From Halorubrum halophilum (GTDB taxonomy: Archaea; Halobacteriota; Halobacteria; Halobacteriales; Haloferacaceae): a DNA stretch of 37,396 nt. A model generated the notes under the pieces. It was given only the letters and a program-made list of their open reading frames with translations. It did not search any database and was not told the DNA's origin. The stretch covers positions 1 through 37,396 of the forward strand of contig NZ_BBJP01000033.1 of the NCBI RefSeq assembly GCF_000739595.1, in the 5' to 3' direction. The position numbers and the translations under genes were made by a program. Of the stretch, positions 31,968-37,396 are shown piece after piece (position 1 is the stretch's first letter; each line of letters begins with the position of its first letter).

Positions 31968-32321
31968 GGTGAGGACCTCCAAAGCCCCAGCCGCGCTCGG
32001 CTCCCACAGCTCGCTGCGGTCCTCGGTCGCTCGCGTCGCTCGCTCCCTGTGGTCCTTACGTCGCTGGGGTTCGCCGAGCGCGGCTGCCCCTTTGAGTCCC
32101 ACCCGCCCGCAACCGCACCGCACCTCACACCTCCCCAGCCTCGTCGGCGCGGCGCTTATAAGCGCCGCGCCGACTCCCTCGCGCCGTCGGTGAGCGCCCC
32201 TTCGGGCCGCTCACCGGGCGCGCCACCGCCGTGTTCATTTATAAGAGGTCGTCGCCATCACTCATGTCTTTTTAAATACGCTCTTGCCATCATCGATCTG
32301 CAACACCTACTCCCGCTATCG
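31968..32321 (-). repeat. Structured intergenic repeat, copy D (inverted)
   Basis: Fills most of the 550-base gap between the Tat protein and the nicotinamidase, in reverse orientation to A-C. The left end carries ACCTACTCCCGCTATCG (32305-32321) as the + strand sequence, then TTTATAAG (32237-32245) 27 bases before P1 (32188-32216, same sequence as copy C). P2 is a perfect 32-base palindrome at 32143-32174 with TTATAA at its centre. P3 pairs GCCGAGCGCGGCTG (32073-32086) with 31988-32001, and the block ends GGTGAG at 31968-31973. No recognisable gene is inside it. The rest of the gap shows nothing else. Confidence 0.87.
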
Positions 32322-32417
32322 AGCGCCCCTCTGTCCGTCTTGGTCGCACTCGGTTCCGAACGCATCGCCTACTGAGGAGTTCACCAGCGCGGATCTCCCG
32401 TCGTCACACCTCTCGTC

Positions 32418-32996
32418 TCACGCGTCTTCGAACGCGACCGACTCGCGGGTCGCCGTCTCGCCGAACAGCCAGTCGGCGTGGTCGACCGCGTACTCGCGGT
32501 GCTCCTCGGTGATGTACCCGAGCGCGTCCTCGACGACCACGGGTCGGTAGTCGCGGAGCCCGGCGCTGCCGGCGGTGTGGAGCACGCAGACGTTCGCGAG
32601 CGTCCCGCAGATCAGGAGGTCGTCGATGCCGTGCGCGTCGAGGTACCCTTCTAGGTCCGTCCGGTAGAACGCGTCGTACGTGTGCTTCTCCACGACGTGG
32701 TCCTCCTCGCGCACGTCGAGGTCATCGACGAGCTCGGCGTCCCACGACCCCTCGACGACGTGTTCGCCCCACCGATCGAACTCGTCGTAGTAGTGGGTGT
32801 CGTCGAACTGGTCGGGTGGGTGGACGTCCCGGGTGTAGACGACGCTCGCGCCGGCGTCGCGGGCGCGGTCGACGAGGGCCGTCACCGGCTCGACGGCCGC
32901 CTCGCTCGGCGCGGCGTAGAGGCTCCCGTCGGGGTGACAGAAGCCGTTCTGCATGTCGACGACGATCACCGCGGTCTCGGTCGGGTCGTACGGCAT
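32418..32996 (-). CDS. Nicotinamidase-like cysteine hydrolase
   Basis: 192 residues, isochorismatase-like fold. The catalytic triad D14 (VVDMQNGFC), K104 (VEKHTYDAF) and C137 (TLANVCV) is complete, and DVHPPDQFDDTHY (D57, H59, H68) matches the metal site of nicotinamidase PncA. It would hydrolyse nicotinamide to nicotinate in NAD salvage. The nicotinate phosphoribosyltransferase that would use the product lies 2 kb away on the other strand. GTTTTTGAG is about 27 bases before the ATG at 32996. General cysteine hydrolase remains an alternative. Confidence 0.85.
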   Translation of the reverse strand: MPYDPTETAVIVVDMQNGFCHPDGSLYAAPSEAAVEPVTALVDRARDAGASVVYTRDVHPPDQFDDTHYYDEFDRWGEHVVEGSWDAELVDDLDVREEDHVVEKHTYDAFYRTDLEGYLDAHGIDDLLICGTLANVCVLHTAGSAGLRDYRPVVVEDALGYITEEHREYAVDHADWLFGETATRESVAFEDA

Positions 32997-33121
32997 GGGC
33001 AGAAATTGTGCGTCGGGGCTCAAAAACACCCGGCGCCGCTCGCATTCCGCGCCGGCCGGTTCGGCCCGGCGGCCGCCACCGCACCGACAAACTACTTATC
33101 GGGCCGGCCGTAATCGAACCT

Positions 33122-34930
33122 ATGCGACGGGTTCTCACCCTCACGTTCGCCGCTACCGTGATAGCCCTCCTCTCGATCGGTGCCGGCGGGGCCGTCGCCG
33201 CGGGACCGACGGCTGCGGGACCTGCGGCTGCGGGACCGGCGGCCGCAATCGCGGGAGACGCTCCGGCCAGCGCGACCGCCGACGAGTGCGACGCCGGCGA
33301 GGGGACCGACCTCGTCGGCTGCTGGAACGGGACCCACTACGAGGAGGAACTCGCCTTCAACCAGACGGACGGGCTGACCGAGTCGGAGCTGGAGGAGCTG
33401 ACCCACCTGACGATGGCCCGCGTCGAGCACGTCCGCGAGCGCCCCTTCCGCGAGGACGTGCCGGTCGAGACCGTCACGCGCTCCGAGTTCGTGAACGACT
33501 CCGCGAGCGCTGGCGCGGGGGGCTCCACCGCCGAGTACCAGCGCTGGAACGACCAGGTGTGGAAGGCGCTGTTCGTCGTCGGCGAGGACGAGAACGCGTC
33601 CGACGCGATCGACGGGGTCTACGGCGGCGCTGTCTCCGGGTTCTACTCGCCGGCGGAAGACCGGATCGTCCTCGTCGTCCCGGAGGGCGAGGACCCGCAG
33701 ATCGACCCGTCGACGCTGGCACACGAGCTGGTCCACGGGATGCAGGACCAGTACCACGACCTCACGCGGCCCCGGTACGTCGGTACCACGCAGGACGCCG
33801 ACCTCGCGGTCGACGGGATCGTCGAGGGCGAGGCGGTCCACGTCGAGGAGCGGTACAACGCGCGCTGTGCCGCCAACTGGAGCTGTCTCGCCCCGCCCGA
33901 CTCCGGCGGTGGCGGCGGATCGGCGTCCGACTACAACTTCGGCATCCTCCAGACCGTGCTCCAGCCGTACGCCGACGGCGCGTTCTACGTCGAGGCGCTC
34001 GTCGACGAGGGCGGGTGGAGCGCCGTCAACGAGACCATGAACGCGCCGCCGAACGCGACCTCGGAGGTGATCCACCGCGAGCCCGACTACGAGACGAGCG
34101 AGGTGACGTTCGAGGACACGGCGACCGGCGGGTGGGAGACGTATCCGGATCAGGGAGTCAACGGCTCGGACACCGCCGGAGAGGCGTCGATGTTCGTGAT
34201 GTTCTGGTACCAGAGCTACGAGTACCGCCACGCGGTGTTAGACCCGGACGCGACGGTCCGGGAGAACATTCAGATCCACACGCAGCCCGACGAGCAGCTC
34301 CAGACCCGCGTGAACTACAACTACGCCCACGAGTCGACCGACGGCTGGGCGGGGGACGAGCTGTATCCCTACCGGAACGACGGGAACGGCACCGCGGACG
34401 GGAACGGCACCGCGAACGCGACCGACGGCGAGAACGGCTACGTCTGGGTGACCGAGTGGCAGACGACCGCGGACGCGACCGAGTTCCGCGAGACGTACCT
34501 GCGCATGCTGACCGCTCACGGCGGCGACGAGTACGCCGACGGCGAGGTGTACGATATCGCCGACGGGGACTTCCGCGGGGCCTACGGTGTCGAGCGGAAC
34601 GGGACGACGGTGACGATCGCGCACGGCCCCGAGCCCGCCGACGTGCTCGATCTCCGCCCCGACTCCGACTTCGACCTTCCCTCGACCGACGGCGAAGACG
34701 GCGCAGACGGGAGCGACGGGGACGACGGGGCCGATGACGACGACGCGGACGGCACCGACGACGGGAACGACTCCGACGGAAACGACACCGGCCCCGACGG
34801 CGACGACGCCGACGGCTCCGCCGGCCCCGACGCCGCCACCGACGACGGCGTGCCCGGGTTCGGCCTCTCGGCCGCGCTCGTCGGCCTCGTCGCAGCGGCG
34901 GCCCTCTTCGCGCGTCGCGTGCGGCCCTGA
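33122..34930 (+). CDS. Hvo_1808-family secreted surface protein with HExxH motif and PGF-CTERM
   Basis: 602 residues. Sec signal peptide (MRRVLTLTFAATVIALLSIG), then a conserved domain with HELVHGMQDQYHD (H201, E202, H205) and DGIVEGEAVHVE (Glu near 235-237), a possible gluzincin-type metallopeptidase site. Several N-glycosylation sites (e.g. NGT, NGS). A very acidic Asp/Gly linker (about 490-570) leads to the PGF-CTERM anchor GVPGFGLSAALVGLVAAAAL with following Arg residues, cleaved and anchored by an archaeosortase. The protein is therefore on the cell surface. TACTTATC lies about 27 bases upstream of ATG 33122. Peptidase activity is an inference. Confidence 0.92.
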   Translation: MRRVLTLTFAATVIALLSIGAGGAVAAGPTAAGPAAAGPAAAIAGDAPASATADECDAGEGTDLVGCWNGTHYEEELAFNQTDGLTESELEELTHLTMARVEHVRERPFREDVPVETVTRSEFVNDSASAGAGGSTAEYQRWNDQVWKALFVVGEDENASDAIDGVYGGAVSGFYSPAEDRIVLVVPEGEDPQIDPSTLAHELVHGMQDQYHDLTRPRYVGTTQDADLAVDGIVEGEAVHVEERYNARCAANWSCLAPPDSGGGGGSASDYNFGILQTVLQPYADGAFYVEALVDEGGWSAVNETMNAPPNATSEVIHREPDYETSEVTFEDTATGGWETYPDQGVNGSDTAGEASMFVMFWYQSYEYRHAVLDPDATVRENIQIHTQPDEQLQTRVNYNYAHESTDGWAGDELYPYRNDGNGTADGNGTANATDGENGYVWVTEWQTTADATEFRETYLRMLTAHGGDEYADGEVYDIADGDFRGAYGVERNGTTVTIAHGPEPADVLDLRPDSDFDLPSTDGEDGADGSDGDDGADDDDADGTDDGNDSDGNDTGPDGDDADGSAGPDAATDDGVPGFGLSAALVGLVAAAALFARRVRP

Positions 34931-35014
34931 CCGTCGGGGTCGGGAGGGATCGGTCGAAGCCGGTGCCCGCCCGACTCAGGTGGCTTTTCCTCCCTCGCGG
35001 CCGAACCGTCGGAC

Positions 35015-36184
35015 ATGACCGAGTTCGACATCGTCGACGCGGCCGCGATCCGCGAGGGCCGAGCGACCGACGCCTACTTCGAGCGGACCGAGACCGCCTT
35101 GGAGCACGCGGGGCGGAACCCCCGCGTCGTCGCCGAGGTGACCGCCGACCAGTTCCCCGACGGCGACTTCGAGCTGTTCGCCGGGCTGAAGGACGCGGTC
35201 GCCCTCTTGGAGGACCGCGCGGTCGACGTCGACGCGATCCCCGAGGGGCGCCTGTTCGACGGCGGCCCAGTGATGCGGATCGTGGGGCCGTACCTCGCGT
35301 TCGCCCGGCTGGAGACCTCCCTCTTAGGCTTCCTCTCGCACGCCTCCGGGATGGCGACCGCCGCGCTCGACTGCCGGGTCGCGGCGCCGGACTCGCAGGT
35401 GCTCTCCTTCGGCGCGCGCCACGTCCACCCGTCGATGACGGCGGCGGTCGAGCGTTCCGCGCTGGTGGGCGGGTTCGACGGGTTCTCGCACGTCGCCGCC
35501 GGCGACCTGCTCGGCCGGGAGGCGTCGGGGACGATGCCACACGCCCTCTCGATCTGCTTCGGTCGGGGGGAGCAGGAGGCGGCGTGGCGCGCCTTCGACG
35601 AGGCCGTCGACGAGTCGGTCCCGCGGATCGCCCTCTGTGACACCTACTCCGACGAGGTCGACGAGGTGCTGCGCGCGGTCGAGACGCTCGGCGACCGGCT
35701 CGACGGCGTCCGGCTCGACACCACCGGCTCGCGTCGCGGCGACTTCCGGCACATCATCCGGGAGGTGCAGTGGGAGCTGGACGCTCGCGGCCACGAGGAC
35801 GTGGACGTGTACGTCTCCGGCGGGCTTGGTCCCGACGACCTCCGGGCGCTCCGCGACGTGGTCGACGGCTTCGGCGTGGGCGGCTACGTCTCGAACGCGG
35901 ATCCGGTCGACTTCGCGCTCGACATCGTCGAAGTCGACGGGGAGCCGGCCGCCAAGCGCGGGAAGCTCTCCGGCGCGAAGGACGTGTACCGCACCGCGGA
36001 CGGCGCCCACGCGGTCGGGCTGGCGGACCGCTCGGGTCCCGAGGGCGCCGAGTCGCTCATGGAGCCGGTGATCCGCGACGGCGAAGTCGTCGACGACGGC
36101 GCGTTCGACCTCGACGTGGCGGCGGAGCGCGCGCTCGCGGACGCTGAGGCGACGGGGTACGGGACGGATCGGTCGACAGAATAG
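35015..36184 (+). CDS. Nicotinate phosphoribosyltransferase
   Basis: 389 residues. It converts nicotinate and PRPP to nicotinate mononucleotide in NAD salvage. Seen: ATDAYFERTETALEHAG at the N-terminus, VLSFGARHVHPSMTAAVERS, and the phosphoribosyl-binding region RLDTTGSRRGDFRHIIRE, with DVYVSGGLGPDDL typical of the type II barrel. Fits with the nicotinamidase-like gene at 32418. TGGCTTTTCC is about 27 bases before the ATG at 35015. Quinolinate phosphoribosyltransferase is a related alternative but is shorter and lacks these signatures. Confidence 0.93.
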   Translation: MTEFDIVDAAAIREGRATDAYFERTETALEHAGRNPRVVAEVTADQFPDGDFELFAGLKDAVALLEDRAVDVDAIPEGRLFDGGPVMRIVGPYLAFARLETSLLGFLSHASGMATAALDCRVAAPDSQVLSFGARHVHPSMTAAVERSALVGGFDGFSHVAAGDLLGREASGTMPHALSICFGRGEQEAAWRAFDEAVDESVPRIALCDTYSDEVDEVLRAVETLGDRLDGVRLDTTGSRRGDFRHIIREVQWELDARGHEDVDVYVSGGLGPDDLRALRDVVDGFGVGGYVSNADPVDFALDIVEVDGEPAAKRGKLSGAKDVYRTADGAHAVGLADRSGPEGAESLMEPVIRDGEVVDDGAFDLDVAAERALADAEATGYGTDRSTE

Positions 36185-36211
36185 GGTCGGCGGACGGGTC
36201 GATTGCGGCCG

Positions 36212-36814
36212 CTACAGCTCTTCGACCGCGCCGCCGTCGGCGCGCTCTCGGAACACCTGCCCCTCGATGAGCGTCACCATCGTCTCCTCGTCCTCCCACG
36301 CGTTCGGCGCGAGCTTGGCCTTCCGGCAGGCGCGCGAGAGGAACTCGGCGCCGGACCAGCCGTTCTCGACGGGGACCGTCGGGTAGAGCCAGCCGTGCGA
36401 GTTGCCGCCGTCGACGGCGACGCCGTGGGTGCCGATCTTCAGGTCGCTAAGGGGATCGTTTGTGAGCACCGTGTTCGAGACGACGAACACGGAGACGGTG
36501 ATGTTGTCGAGCTCCTTCGGCTCGACCTCGGAGCCGCAGGAGTCGTCGGAGGCGGCCTTGATGGCGGCCTCGACGATGGCGTGGCCGAGCTGGTCGGAGG
36601 TCTCCCACGCGCCGGCGCAGCCGCGGAGCCGGCCGCGACCTCGCGTGGATTCCAGCCGGACGAACGCCCCAGTTCGGGCGTAGAACGCCTCGCGCATGCT
36701 TCCGGGTTGTTCGCGTTGCCCGTGTCGAACGAACGACTCGACCGCCTCCCGCGCGAGTTCGACCGCTCGTGCACCGTCGTCGTACGACAGCTGAACGGTC
36801 TGAGCCTCGGACAT
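36212..36814 (-). CDS. AMMECR1-domain protein
   Basis: 200 residues, one AMMECR1 domain. The conserved signature GRLRGCAGAWE (LRGCAG at 63-68) is present, followed by AIKAASDDSCGSEVEPKEL and GWLYPTVPVENGWSGAEFLS. The family is found across life; in archaea its role is unproven, with a proposed link to methylation or redox steps. TTCAAG about 27 bases upstream of the ATG at 36814 is a weak promoter match. It converges with the NaPRTase gene and is divergent from rnpB. Confidence 0.9.
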   Translation of the reverse strand: MSEAQTVQLSYDDGARAVELAREAVESFVRHGQREQPGSMREAFYARTGAFVRLESTRGRGRLRGCAGAWETSDQLGHAIVEAAIKAASDDSCGSEVEPKELDNITVSVFVVSNTVLTNDPLSDLKIGTHGVAVDGGNSHGWLYPTVPVENGWSGAEFLSRACRKAKLAPNAWEDEETMVTLIEGQVFRERADGGAVEEL

Positions 36815-36973
36815 GATAGTCCCTTACGTTGCTGACGACTTGAACGCTTCCCTTGGGAACCCGGCCGCTCGTCCCCGCCTGTCGGGGGGATCGGGACGAC
36901 CGGCGATCGGGTCCGCGCGCCGATCCGAGTCGACGACCGAACCCCTTATTCACGGGCGTCGGCTAGACGCGAT

Positions 36974-37310
36974 CGGACAGAGGGAGCCCGACTCCCGTGC
37001 CTCTGGCATGAGGAAAGTCCCCCCACCGGCCGGACAGGCGACCGGGCACACGCCCGGAGTCGGAGACGGCTGGCTCTGGAACAGCAACGACACCCCCCAC
37101 CCCGACCCGTGATTCGCGCGAACCGACCCGCAAGGGAAGGGAGCTAACCCGATGAGGGCGCGTGGCTTTGCCACGTTACAGACGGGTGGGAACGGATGGA
37201 ACGGCGAATCCTCGCCGGTGCAAGTCCGCGCCACAAGGTAGTCCGGCCACGGCGCGGACGCTCAGCCGAATGTCGGGACGAACCGAAGGGGGCTTACTCC
37301 CCTCAGTCCG
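36974..37310 (+). ncRNA. rnpB: RNase P RNA
   Basis: The catalytic RNA of RNase P, which trims the 5' leader of tRNA precursors. Diagnostic CR-I sequence GAGGAAAGTCC is at 37010-37020, and near the 3' end comes AACCGAAGGGGGCTTACTCC, the conserved pairing partner. The outer helix P1 is visible as CGGACAGAGGG (36974-36984) with CCCTCAGTCCG (37300-37310). Other family landmarks are GGTGCAAGTCCGCGCC and ACAAGGTAGTCCGGCC. CCTTATT at 36944-36950 is 27 bases upstream of the proposed 5' end. Type A archaeal form; ends are predicted to within a few bases. Confidence 0.93.
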
Positions 37311-37342
37311 CTTCTACTCGTTAGCGAGCGGTGTTTCGGTCG

Positions 37343-37396
37343 ATCATTTATAAGTGAGTATTCGTGGATCGACGGTGAACTCCTTCAAAGCCCCAG
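37343..37396 (-). repeat. Structured intergenic repeat, copy E (cut by window end)
   Basis: Only the terminal part, inverted like copy D, is in the window: TTTATAAG, then GGTGAAC near 37375-37381 and TTCAAAGCCCCAG to 37396, which is the reverse of CTGGGGCTTTGAA... GTTCACCG. It begins about 33 bases after the proposed RNase P RNA end. The rest of the element should lie beyond 37396. Confidence 0.75.

Overview
The window is chromosomal DNA from a haloarchaeon, most like Halorubrum or a close relative (inferred from protein sequences and GC-rich, acidic coding style, not from a search). Evidence: very high GC in third codon positions, acidic proteomes, a haloarchaeal MCM with inteins, a bacterioruberin/carotenoid-type phytoene synthase, a PGF-CTERM surface protein, an archaeal RNase P RNA, and several haloarchaea-only small families. 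A recurrent feature is a TATA-like box centred about 27 bases before the start codon (e.g. before 1352-, 9441-, 14389-, 16545-, 22560-, 23913-, 24367-, 31867-, 33122+), which indicates leaderless mRNAs; I used it to choose several starts.

Layout. 1-3.4 kb: 3' end of superoxide dismutase, a winged-helix regulator, a Rieske protein, then three small haloarchaeal genes that continue the mcm transcript. 3.4-9.4 kb: mcm, a 700-residue replicative helicase interrupted by two inteins (523 and 646 residues) on either side of the ATPase core, preceded by a membrane-anchored TRAM protein. 9.6-16.5 kb: a Ski2/Hel308-like helicase, a small DUF5789-type protein, a NucS-like N-domain joined to zinc ribbons, tyrosyl-tRNA synthetase and a RuvC/YqgF-fold DUF460 protein. 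17-22.6 kb: panB, a small membrane protein, HAD phosphatase plus acyl-CoA dehydrogenase, and an AIR-synthase-like protein plus AlaX-type editing protein. 23-26.9 kb: dodecin, two small proteins, an A-type Fe-S carrier, a MATE exporter and a divergent TetR regulator with a clear palindromic operator. 27-31.9 kb: hisD, a methyltransferase, phytoene synthase and small proteins. 32.4-37.3 kb: nicotinamidase-like hydrolase, a secreted HExxH surface protein, nicotinate phosphoribosyltransferase, an AMMECR1 protein and the RNase P RNA gene.

The most unusual content is not a protein. Every intergenic gap above about 400 bases (16.6, 22.6, 28.4 and 31.9 kb), plus the last 50 bases, holds a copy of one repeat. 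The copies share conserved blocks, but their hairpin stems differ in sequence while remaining perfectly complementary, and a TATA box lies 27 bases before the first hairpin. Two copies have ends that form a 17-bp terminal inverted repeat. This fits a structured, possibly transcribed RNA carried by a small mobile element; I do not recognise it as a named family.

Limits: no searches or folding programs were run; DUF names are from memory.
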